A stretch of DNA of 64,000 bases, taken from the NCBI GenBank assembly GCA_035631655.1, contig DASQIH010000080.1:62001-126000 (forward strand). The letters run 5' to 3'. Source of the DNA: Gp1-AA122 sp035631655. Its GTDB lineage: Bacteria; Acidobacteriota; Terriglobia; Terriglobales; Acidobacteriaceae. Below the pieces are notes generated by a model that saw only the letters and a program-made list of their open reading frames with translations, was not told the DNA's origin and ran no database searches. Shown piece by piece: positions 52,541-61,089 of the stretch (position 1 is the first letter of the stretch; each line of letters opens with the position of its first letter). Position numbers and translations under genes: made by a program.

Positions 52541-52643
52541 GTCGTCATCCTGAGCGAGCCGAAGGCTCGCGATGGATCTGGCGTGCACGGCTGCAAACCT
52601 GTTTGCGCTGCACGTCCGCCTGGCGCCGGTTCAGGATGACAAC
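52541..52643. repeat. Inverted pair of dispersed repeat units (GTCATCCTGA type)
   Basis: Starts GTCGTCATCCTGAGCGAGCC then GAAGGCTCGCGATGGATCTGGCGTGCA and ends with an inverted unit GGCGCCGGTTCAGGATGACAAC. TCATCCTGA at 52545 and TCAGGATGA at 52631 are exact reverse complements, so the whole 103-base segment can fold back. Inside are the palindromes GCGAGCC...GGCTCGC and GTGCACGGCTGC/GCGCTGCAC. The inverted unit is the reverse complement of the unit at 4641. It lies immediately upstream of the TamA-like gene and could be transcribed into its leader. Confidence 0.78.
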
Positions 52644-52668
52644 CTGGTTCGGCCGAATGTGATGCCTT

Positions 52669-55623
52669 ATGCGCTCTTGGATTGTTGCCGCCCTCGCAGT
52701 TTTACTGTTCTCTGCTCCGCTCGAATCTCAGCAAAGCAGCAAGGTTTCCTACGAGGGACAAAAGGTCGCGGTCGTCGACCTGGTGGCGAATCCCAAAATT
52801 TCGGTTGACCCGTATCGCTGTCTGGTGCAGCTGAAACCGAATGAACCCTATTCGGCCCGCAAAGTACAGAACACGATTTCCTCCCTCAAACAAACCGGCC
52901 GCTTTTCCGACGTGAAAGTGGGCATGAAACCCGATCCCGCAGGCCTCCACGTAACTTTCACCCTGGAACCGGCTCTCTACTTCGGAGTCCTGGATTTTCC
53001 CGGAGCCACCCAGCACTTTTCTTACGCCCGCCTTCTGCAGGTTGTGGATATTCCCAACCAGACTGCCTACAAGCAAGAAACTGCCGACGCCGCTGGAGGC
53101 GCCCTCCTGACGTTCTTGATCGCCAGCGGATACTTTCAGGCGCAGGTTCGTACCGAACCACGATTCGACGAAGAACACATGCTCGCCAACGTCATATTTC
53201 ACGTGAACCTCGGCAAGCGTGCGAAAATCGGCAACCTGAAAGTGGAGGGGCCGCCGCCCGCGGAAGCCAATCGGCTCGTACACGACACTCGCACGCTGCG
53301 TGCATTAGCGACCGGCGCCTCGCTCAAACCCGGCAAGAGCTACACGTCGAAGCGAATCAAAAACGGCCTGGCGCTGATGAAGAAGGACTTGGCCAACCAG
53401 TACCGGCTCGCCAGCAAAGTCGAATTCGGCCACGCGCAGTACGATCCGGAAACGAACCGCGCTGACATTCTGGTCAATGCCACGCCGGGACCGGTCGTAA
53501 ACATCAAACTGGCCGGCGCCCGGCTTTCTTGGATTCCCTTCCTGAGCGGCCGCAGAGAAAAACGACTCATTCCAATATTCTCCGAAGGAGCCATCGACCC
53601 CGATCTCGTCGAAGAAGGACGCCGCAACCTGGCCGACTTTTTCCAAGGAAAAGGTTACTTCGACGTTAATGTAACCACCAATTTTCAAAAACAGGACGAC
53701 AATGTCCACCTGCTGTACAACATCGATAGAGGCCGCCGGCACACAGTGCAGGAAGTCGCGTTTCGCGGTAACCAGCATGTCGACGAGGACGAACTGGAAA
53801 CGCAGGTTCTCGCCAAGTCTCACCATTTCTTTTTCTCGCATGGCAAGTTCAGCGACAAGCTGGTAAAGAAGAGCGTCAAGAACCTCGAAACCTTTTACAA
53901 AGATCGCGGCTATGAGCAGGTCAAGGTGGACAAGGACATCATCGACCGCGAACCGAAGATCTATGTACGCTTCCTGATTAATGAAGGCCCGCAGACTCTG
54001 GTCGACCATTTTTCAATCAAGGGAAACTACCATGTTTCGGGACTGGAGCTTCAGGGCAAAGAAGGCCTCCAGTTAAAGCCTGGCACGGCTTTTTCTCCCA
54101 AGGCCCTGGCTAGCGATCGCTCCCACATTCTGGCGGCGTACCTGGACCGCGGTTACCCGAATGCCGAGTTCGATTCACAAGTCTCCCGCCAACCCAATGA
54201 CCCTACGAAAGTCGACGTCACCTACGGCATTCAGGAAAACCAGCAAGTGCACGTAGACCAGGTGCTGCTGCTCGGCCAGCACGACACGCGCTCTTCGTTG
54301 ATCAGCAAAGTTGCCAACCTGCACACCGAAGCCCCACTCAGCCAGAAAGACATGCTGGAGGCGGAGAGCAAGTTATATGACATGGGAGTATTCGACTGGG
54401 CCAATGTCAACCCGCGCCGCCCAATTACTGATCAGGACAACGAAGATGTTTTGATCAAAACGCACGAAGGCAAGAAAAACTCGCTGAATTATGGCTTTGG
54501 CCTGCAGATTGCCCGTCGTGGCGGCAACCTGCCCACCGGTTCACTTGCCCTGCCCGGACTGCCGGTGGTCGGGGTGGGCAACAAGAACTTCACCTTTTCC
54601 GAGAAGACTTTCGTGAGCCCCCGCGGTTCCATCGAATACAAGCGGGAGAACATCCGCGGCCTCGCCGAATCGCTGTCTCTTTCGATGCTGGTGTCACGCC
54701 TGGATCAGCGCGCTGTCGCCAGTTACACCGTGCCCCACTTCCGCTTGTCGGGTTGGAAATCTCTCTTCAGCACTTCTGTGGAACGAACCACCGAGAACCC
54801 GATCTTCGAAGCCCGCCTGGGAGAGGGTTCTTGGCAACTGGAAAAACCTCTCAACAAGGATGGCACCCGCCGCCTTCAGCTCCGCTATCGTTTTCGCCGC
54901 ACCGTTCTGTCCAATCTGGTCATCCCTGGGCTGGTTTTGCCGGAAGACCAGAGGCTGCGGCTCTCGACTCTTTCGTCCACCTGGATTCGCGACACCCGCG
55001 ACAAACCGCTGGATGCGCATCAGGGTTTCTACCAGACGTTGGATTTTGGCATAACCCCGAAGTTTCTCGCCTCCAATACAAATTTCGTCCGCTTTATGGG
55101 CCAGAGTGCGTACTACCGGTCGTTTCTCAACAAAAAAAATCTGGTCTGGGCCAACCGCATGACCTTGGGATTAGCCAAGGCGTTTTCGAATAGCCACGTG
55201 CCCACTAGCGAGCGCTTTTTCTCCGGTGGTGAAACCACCCTTCGCGGCTTCCCCATCAACGGCGCCGGCCCGCAACGTACCGTCCCGGCTTGCTCGAAAC
55301 CCAATGACCCCACCACCTGCACCAACATCCGTGTACCCATGGGCGGCAATCAATTATTGATTCTGAATTCCGAGGTCCGCTTTCCCCTGGGCATGAACCT
55401 CTTTGGGCAAGAGTTGGGCGGCGCCCTGTTTTACGATGGCGGCAACGTTTACGGCCCCATCAATATCAGCCAGTTGATTCGCAACTACACCAACACGGTG
55501 GGCATCGGCTTTCGATACTCGACTCCGGTCGGACCGGTTCGCTTTGACGTTGGCCGCAACCTGAACCCCATCACCGGGATCAGGGCTACACAATTTTTCA
55601 TCACTTTAGGACAGGCGTTTTGA
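52669..55623 (+). CDS. TamA/BamA-family outer-membrane protein
   Basis: 984 residues; ATG at 52669 begins a signal peptide (RSWIVAALAVLLFSAPLES). No strong SD is seen; the leader is the repeat unit. The periplasmic part (~25-580) is a long chain of POTRA-like beta-alpha-alpha-beta-beta units with phrases such as FSDVKVGMKPDPAGLHVTF, ARIGNL-type joints and VQEVAFRGNQHVDEDELE. The C-terminal ~400 residues form the barrel: IEYKRENIRGLAESLSLSM, TSERFFSGGETTLRGFP (Omp85 loop-6 region with RGF) and a terminal FITLGQAF. It is longer than Escherichia coli TamA because of extra POTRA units. Adjacent to TamB, it acts in assembly of outer-membrane proteins or lipid transport. Confidence 0.9.
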   Translation: MRSWIVAALAVLLFSAPLESQQSSKVSYEGQKVAVVDLVANPKISVDPYRCLVQLKPNEPYSARKVQNTISSLKQTGRFSDVKVGMKPDPAGLHVTFTLEPALYFGVLDFPGATQHFSYARLLQVVDIPNQTAYKQETADAAGGALLTFLIASGYFQAQVRTEPRFDEEHMLANVIFHVNLGKRAKIGNLKVEGPPPAEANRLVHDTRTLRALATGASLKPGKSYTSKRIKNGLALMKKDLANQYRLASKVEFGHAQYDPETNRADILVNATPGPVVNIKLAGARLSWIPFLSGRREKRLIPIFSEGAIDPDLVEEGRRNLADFFQGKGYFDVNVTTNFQKQDDNVHLLYNIDRGRRHTVQEVAFRGNQHVDEDELETQVLAKSHHFFFSHGKFSDKLVKKSVKNLETFYKDRGYEQVKVDKDIIDREPKIYVRFLINEGPQTLVDHFSIKGNYHVSGLELQGKEGLQLKPGTAFSPKALASDRSHILAAYLDRGYPNAEFDSQVSRQPNDPTKVDVTYGIQENQQVHVDQVLLLGQHDTRSSLISKVANLHTEAPLSQKDMLEAESKLYDMGVFDWANVNPRRPITDQDNEDVLIKTHEGKKNSLNYGFGLQIARRGGNLPTGSLALPGLPVVGVGNKNFTFSEKTFVSPRGSIEYKRENIRGLAESLSLSMLVSRLDQRAVASYTVPHFRLSGWKSLFSTSVERTTENPIFEARLGEGSWQLEKPLNKDGTRRLQLRYRFRRTVLSNLVIPGLVLPEDQRLRLSTLSSTWIRDTRDKPLDAHQGFYQTLDFGITPKFLASNTNFVRFMGQSAYYRSFLNKKNLVWANRMTLGLAKAFSNSHVPTSERFFSGGETTLRGFPINGAGPQRTVPACSKPNDPTTCTNIRVPMGGNQLLILNSEVRFPLGMNLFGQELGGALFYDGGNVYGPINISQLIRNYTNTVGIGFRYSTPVGPVRFDVGRNLNPITGIRATQFFITLGQAF

Positions 55624-55642
55624 CCAGTCATTTGGGGTATTT

Positions 55643-58600
55643 ATGTCCTGGCAAACAAAACTCGGTTGGACCGCATTAATCATAGTTTGTGTCGTTGCCA
55701 TAATCGGAATCACGGGCGTGCTCGTACTTCGCAGCCGGGGTTTTCACAAATGGGTGCTCGCCAAGATTGAGCAGACCGCCAGCGAATCTATTGGCGGACG
55801 CGTCGAGATCCAGAACTACACCTTCAGTTTCTCCAGATTGACCGCCGACGCCGACGGCATCACGGTTCACGGCACAGAAGCCAAAACCGCCAAGCCACTG
55901 CTCCAAGCCGATCAGCTGCAGATCACGTTGAAGATTGTTTCCCTGCTTCACCACAAAGCAGCCCTGAAGGAAATCATTGTCCGCGATCCAGTGATCAACC
56001 TGCTCGCGAGAAAAGACGGCACCACCAATCTGCCGCACGCCCCGCAGAAGAGCAACAGCTCAACCAGTCTCTGGGATCTCGGCATCCAGCATGTTCTTCT
56101 CAGCAATGGCGAGGTCTACTACAACGATGTGAAGACTCCGCTCGACGCCGACCTGCATGATTTGCAATTCGAAGTCCACGCCCAGGGTTGGACGCAGGAC
56201 TACCGCGGCTCGCTGTCTTATCGCGACGGGCACCTTCAATATGGAGCTTTTAAGCCGCTGCCCCACGACCTGAATGCCCGCTTTAACGCGAATCCCTCAC
56301 AATTCAATGTGCAGCCGCTGGTGCTGCGCCTGGCGTCCTCGACCATTCAACTGGACGGGGATGTGCAGAACTACTCAAGTCCTCTCGCGGCCGGGCATTA
56401 CAAGATCACCCTGTACCCGCAGGACTTCCGAGTAGCGCTCAAGAACCCGGATATTCCGACCGGCGAAATAACCCTGGCCGGCTCCTTCAGATATCAGTAC
56501 GACGCCCACCAGCCCCTGCTGCGCACCCTGATTATGGATGGACAGCTCAACAGTCGTGAGTTGGCGGTCAATACTCCCGACCTTCGCACAGTCATTCGTA
56601 ATCTGGCCGGCAAGTTCCGCCTGGCCAACGGGAATCTTGCAGCAAAAGGTTTTATGGCAGACGTCTTCGGTGGACACCTAATGGCCGACGCGACCATCGA
56701 GCACCTGGATACGAATCTTGTATCCCGGCTCCATACTTCCCTGCAGGCCGTGTCGCTCGCGGAGGCCCGTGCCGCTCTCAAAGCCGGCAATTTTCAGCAA
56801 CTCCCCATCACCGGCCACGTTGATGGAACGGCGGACGCCTCCTGGGCTGGAACCATTGCAAATCTCAGAGCTCGATCTGATCTTGCTTTGAAGGCAGAGT
56901 TGTCCAGCGCCCAGGCGGGCGCCGCTCCTGTACCTTTTGACGGAGCTGTCCACGTAACTTATGCCAAGAAGGCAAATCTCGCCACTTTGACCAACACCTT
57001 TATCCGCACGCCGCGCACCCGCCTCGATCTAAATGGAACCGCCGGTCGGCGCCTCAATCTGCAGGTCCTGGCGCATGCCGCAGACCTTCGTGAGCTGGAC
57101 ACCTTAGCCGCAGCTTTGCAAAAAGCCAGTCCGCAAACGACCGGCAACACTGCCCCTGCAAGCTCAATCAACCTGGCTGGGGCCGCCGACGCGCAGATCG
57201 CCGTGCAGGGGACCAGCAACAATCCTGAAATCCGTGGCCAGATTAAGGGCAGCAACCTACAGGTTAAGAACAGTCAGTGGCGTAGCCTGCAATTGGCACT
57301 GCAAGTCGGCAAATCGGGAATCACAATTCAGAATGGTTCGCTGGTCAACGCCCGGCAGGGATACCTCAATTTCGACCTCCGCGCCCAGCTCGCGAATTGG
57401 CACTATGAACCTGCTAATCCCCTCAATGTCCACGTGACATCCCGCGGGCTTGCCATTACTCAACTTCTGCAACTCGCCAATCTGAATTACCCGGTGACCG
57501 GCAACCTCGCAACCGACATCTCAGTGCATGGCTCGCAATTGAACCCGGTGGGCAACAGCTCCATCCGGCTGCTACAGGCAAAGATCTACGGCCAGCCGAT
57601 GCAAACCGTATCACTGCAATTCACCGGAAACGGGAATGCTGTGAATTCAACTCTCACGGCCAGTATGCCGGCCGGATTTGCCAAGGCGGATGCCGTTCTC
57701 TACCCCAAAACCAAGGGCTACGAACTGCGATTGAATGTGCCCGGGATCAAGCTGGCTCAGCTGCAACCTGTGCAACAAAAAAACCTGCAGCTACAAGGCA
57801 TACTCACCGCGACCGCCAGCGGACGCGGAACTTTCGACAATCCGCAGTTGGCCGCCACCGTACAAATACCACAACTGCAGATGCACCAAGCTTCGCTGTC
57901 GGGCATCAAGGCACAAGTCGAAGTCGCCAACCACAAAGCAGAACTCGCGCTTGATTCGGAAGTCGCACAATCCTTCGTCCAGGCCCGCGGCACCGTTGAC
58001 TTGACTGAGGGCTACTACACTCGCGCGACCTTTGACACCAAGGCTCTACCGATCCAGGGCCTGATCGCCCTTTATCAGCCGGTGAAGACGAACGGCCCGG
58101 CCGGCACATTGGAACTGCACGCCTCCTTGAACGGCCCGCTCAAGAACAAAGACCGCATCCAGGCGCAACTTGTAATCCCGACGTTCAACGCCAGCTACCA
58201 GGGCTTGCAAATCGGAAACCAGAATCCGATTCGAGTCCATTATGCGAATTCCCTCGTCACAGTTGAGCCCACCGAAATCGCAGGCACCGACACCGACCTC
58301 CGCATCCAGGGCCAGCTCGCTGTTCGTGGAAACGCTCCCCTGACCCTCAGCGCTGTGGGCGATGTGGACATGAAGCTGCTCCGCTTCTTGCAGTCCGATC
58401 TTCAGAGCTACGGCAAGCTGCTGTTGGACGTGCGGGCCACGGGCGCCGCCGGCCATCCCACGCTGCAGGGACAGCTTCGCATTCAGAATGTCACGGTCAT
58501 GCCGCCCGATGCACCGGTGGGAGTGGAACACCTGAATGGCGTGCTCGATGTGAACAACAACCAGCTAACCATCACGCAGCTTACCGGGCAATCCGGCGGA

Positions 58601-59596
58601 GGCCAGATTTCCGCGACCGGCGTAGTTGACTACTACCCGCAATTGCAAATGAATGTCGCCATGAAAGCCCAAGGTGTTCGCATCCGTTACCAGGACGCGG
58701 TTCGCACCGTGGGGGACAGCGATCTCAACCTGGTAGGAACAAGTGCCGCCTCTACTCTGAGCGGACGCGTCATCATCGAGAGCCTGGGCTTCACCCAATC
58801 CAATCTCGACCTCACCCAGCTTGCCAGCTCCTTTCAGACCGGCACAGAAACAGCGCCGTCCCAGGGCTTCGAGCAAAACCTCAAGCTGAACATCACGGTG
58901 GAGTCTTCCCATAACCTGAGTCTGGCCAGCAGCGCCATGAGTCTGGAAGGCAGCATTAACCTGCGCGTGGTCGGCACCGCGGCTGACCCGGTCATCGTCG
59001 GCCGCACCAGCTTCGATAAAGGCGATGTTTTCCTGATGGGCAAGCGTTTTCAGATTCAACCGGGCAGCGTCATTTCGTTTAATAACCCGAACCAAACCGA
59101 GCCGGTGCTCAACGTGAGGCTAGGTACGAGGGTAAATCAGTATGACCTGACCTTGAACTTCATTGGCCCGCTCGACAAGCTGCGCAGCAACTACATTTCC
59201 GATCCACCGCTGGCCACCGCCGACGTCATTAATTTGCTGGTCCGCGGACAAACCGTGGAACAGGCGGAGGCCGCACCCTCCAATTTTGGCGCCAGCTCGC
59301 TCCTGGCCGAGGGCGCCGCCAGCCAGGTGAGCAGTGGAATTCAAAAATTAGCCGGCCTCTCCAGCTTCTCCATTGATCCGACCCTGGGCGGCAATGATCC
59401 CAACCCCGGCGCACGCATTGCCCTCCAGAAGCGGCTAAGCAAGAACTTCTTCTTCACCTTTGCGACCGATGTGACCTCGGCCCAGCGCGAAATTATCCAG
59501 GGAGAATATCAGTTCAACAAAAGATGGTCCGCCACCGTAACCCGCGATGAGAACGGAGGCTTTGCGGTTGACGGCAAATTCCATAAAACCTTCTAG
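55643..59596 (+). CDS. tamB: TamB-like translocation/assembly protein
   Basis: 1317 residues starting 19 bases after the TamA-like stop. One N-terminal hydrophobic anchor (GWTALIIVCVVAIIGITGVLVL), then more than 1200 residues of repeated beta strands (AsmA/TamB beta-taco type; PLLQADQLQITLKIV near the start). The conserved DUF490/TamB C-terminal region is visible: VGRTSFDKGDVFLMGKRFQI, VLNVRLGTRVNQYDLTLNF, INLLVRGQTVEQAE, and the terminal RWSATVTRDENGGFAVDGKF. TamB bridges inner and outer membrane and partners with the preceding protein, in outer-membrane assembly or phospholipid transport. Confidence 0.9.
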   Translation: MSWQTKLGWTALIIVCVVAIIGITGVLVLRSRGFHKWVLAKIEQTASESIGGRVEIQNYTFSFSRLTADADGITVHGTEAKTAKPLLQADQLQITLKIVSLLHHKAALKEIIVRDPVINLLARKDGTTNLPHAPQKSNSSTSLWDLGIQHVLLSNGEVYYNDVKTPLDADLHDLQFEVHAQGWTQDYRGSLSYRDGHLQYGAFKPLPHDLNARFNANPSQFNVQPLVLRLASSTIQLDGDVQNYSSPLAAGHYKITLYPQDFRVALKNPDIPTGEITLAGSFRYQYDAHQPLLRTLIMDGQLNSRELAVNTPDLRTVIRNLAGKFRLANGNLAAKGFMADVFGGHLMADATIEHLDTNLVSRLHTSLQAVSLAEARAALKAGNFQQLPITGHVDGTADASWAGTIANLRARSDLALKAELSSAQAGAAPVPFDGAVHVTYAKKANLATLTNTFIRTPRTRLDLNGTAGRRLNLQVLAHAADLRELDTLAAALQKASPQTTGNTAPASSINLAGAADAQIAVQGTSNNPEIRGQIKGSNLQVKNSQWRSLQLALQVGKSGITIQNGSLVNARQGYLNFDLRAQLANWHYEPANPLNVHVTSRGLAITQLLQLANLNYPVTGNLATDISVHGSQLNPVGNSSIRLLQAKIYGQPMQTVSLQFTGNGNAVNSTLTASMPAGFAKADAVLYPKTKGYELRLNVPGIKLAQLQPVQQKNLQLQGILTATASGRGTFDNPQLAATVQIPQLQMHQASLSGIKAQVEVANHKAELALDSEVAQSFVQARGTVDLTEGYYTRATFDTKALPIQGLIALYQPVKTNGPAGTLELHASLNGPLKNKDRIQAQLVIPTFNASYQGLQIGNQNPIRVHYANSLVTVEPTEIAGTDTDLRIQGQLAVRGNAPLTLSAVGDVDMKLLRFLQSDLQSYGKLLLDVRATGAAGHPTLQGQLRIQNVTVMPPDAPVGVEHLNGVLDVNNNQLTITQLTGQSGGGQISATGVVDYYPQLQMNVAMKAQGVRIRYQDAVRTVGDSDLNLVGTSAASTLSGRVIIESLGFTQSNLDLTQLASSFQTGTETAPSQGFEQNLKLNITVESSHNLSLASSAMSLEGSINLRVVGTAADPVIVGRTSFDKGDVFLMGKRFQIQPGSVISFNNPNQTEPVLNVRLGTRVNQYDLTLNFIGPLDKLRSNYISDPPLATADVINLLVRGQTVEQAEAAPSNFGASSLLAEGAASQVSSGIQKLAGLSSFSIDPTLGGNDPNPGARIALQKRLSKNFFFTFATDVTSAQREIIQGEYQFNKRWSATVTRDENGGFAVDGKFHKTF

Positions 59597-59664
59597 AAAT
59601 TATCTAGTCAAGAGCGTAACTTCTTGTTTGAATTCCCTCCCAATAAAGCGTCTACGGAGGCAGA

Positions 59665-60918
59665 ATGGCACAACGATTTTCGGCTCTGCTGGCGCTGGTA
59701 GCTTTGCTGGCCTCTCCAGTTGCCGGGTTTGATACTTATTGGCATTCGCAATGCAGCCAGGCCGTCGGCAAGGAATTCGGTTTCACCGAGGACGCCTGGA
59801 AGATCATGCAGATCGGCAACTTTTCTCCCGACTTCTTCGGCCCAGTCTCCGAGTACGCCTCCAAGAATCTCAAAGGCAAGGAACTCGCCGCCATGAATCA
59901 ATATGGAGCCAAGAATCCACAGGTCCGCGGCGCCGCGATTTTCCTCCACTTTGACAACCTCAATGGCGATTTCCAGAGCAATTCCAACTTCGATTTCCTT
60001 TTCACCAACTTGTTGCAAAGCACCCAGCAGCTGCTGGCCAGCTACAACACGCTTCATGTGGACGATCGCACACGCAACGTTCTGACCCTCATTACTCTGG
60101 GTGCCTCGCTTCACGCCGTCCAGGATTTTTACAGCCACTCCGACTGGATCCACAACGACTTTGACAAGACCGACGTAAAGATGGGCAAGACGTCTTCCGG
60201 GGATCTTCGCGCCCCCACCTGGTTCGAATTCCGTGACAAACACAACGACCCCGATAAGTGGCCTTTCCAGGTGAAATCCGGCATCTACCCGCCTATAGCT
60301 GGAGTGTCGAATACGCACACTCACATGAATCACGATAACTCGCGCCTGATGTACACGGAATACGAAACCCCTGGACAGCCTTTGCGTTCGCAAGCGGAGT
60401 ATCACAACGCGGGACCGGCGCCCGCGCATGGCGACGACGGTTCCGATCAAGCCCATCAGCAGCTGGCGGTCAGAACTGCCATGGCAGCTGGTATCGAGTG
60501 GGTCAGGAAAGTCGAAGAAAACCCCGAGGCTAAGAAGGCCATCGAGTCGGCAAAGGGCTGGAATCTAAAAACCCATGACCCTCATCTCGCCAAAGAATTG
60601 CAAGCCGGAATCATTACCCAGATGGTGCTTTCCTGTGCCGCCGGCAAATGGGATGGCGACGCGCCGCCGGCGGATCGCGGAACATTCTGCCGTTCCGTGC
60701 TTGAGCGCAAACTGAATTCCCTGGGCGGCACCACGGGTTCGGACCTGAAATCCGAAATAATAGGACTGGCTTCGAACCTCGCTATGCCTTTCGCACTCAA
60801 GTTCACCGGCATGTTCTGGGACGTGCACGGCCAGTATCACATCCTGGAGCATCTGGCGGAAAGCATAGGCTCCAACTCCGGCCGCTACGGATTCACCCAA
60901 AAAACATCTCCCCAATAA
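59665..60918 (+). CDS. HET-C/zinc phospholipase C-like exported protein
   Basis: 417 residues; GGAGG lies 4 bases before the ATG. Signal peptide AQRFSALLALVALLASPVAG. All-helical domain with an early His (TYWHSQCSQAVG), DFFGPVSEYA, and the core TLGASLHAVQDFYSHSDWIHND at ~145-165, the H-x3-D-x3-HS-x-W zinc-site pattern of the HET-C and phospholipase C/P1 nuclease-like families. THTHMNHDNS later gives further His/Asp ligands. Probably a secreted phosphoesterase or membrane-active protein; enzymatic activity not proven. Follows TamB by 68 bases in the same direction, possibly co-transcribed. Confidence 0.78.
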   Translation: MAQRFSALLALVALLASPVAGFDTYWHSQCSQAVGKEFGFTEDAWKIMQIGNFSPDFFGPVSEYASKNLKGKELAAMNQYGAKNPQVRGAAIFLHFDNLNGDFQSNSNFDFLFTNLLQSTQQLLASYNTLHVDDRTRNVLTLITLGASLHAVQDFYSHSDWIHNDFDKTDVKMGKTSSGDLRAPTWFEFRDKHNDPDKWPFQVKSGIYPPIAGVSNTHTHMNHDNSRLMYTEYETPGQPLRSQAEYHNAGPAPAHGDDGSDQAHQQLAVRTAMAAGIEWVRKVEENPEAKKAIESAKGWNLKTHDPHLAKELQAGIITQMVLSCAAGKWDGDAPPADRGTFCRSVLERKLNSLGGTTGSDLKSEIIGLASNLAMPFALKFTGMFWDVHGQYHILEHLAESIGSNSGRYGFTQKTSPQ

Positions 60919-61089
60919 GTACCTTAGGTTCACCAAACTCAACGCGTAAGGGCCAGCGACTGAACACTTCCCGTCATGTCGTTCGGCATCACGAAAAACG
61001 AGTTGGGCACCATGGTCATATTCCCGCTGTTGTCACGTATGGGCGAAATCAGTTGATGGCAGAGTTATATGGGGGCGAGTGCGGCGAAC

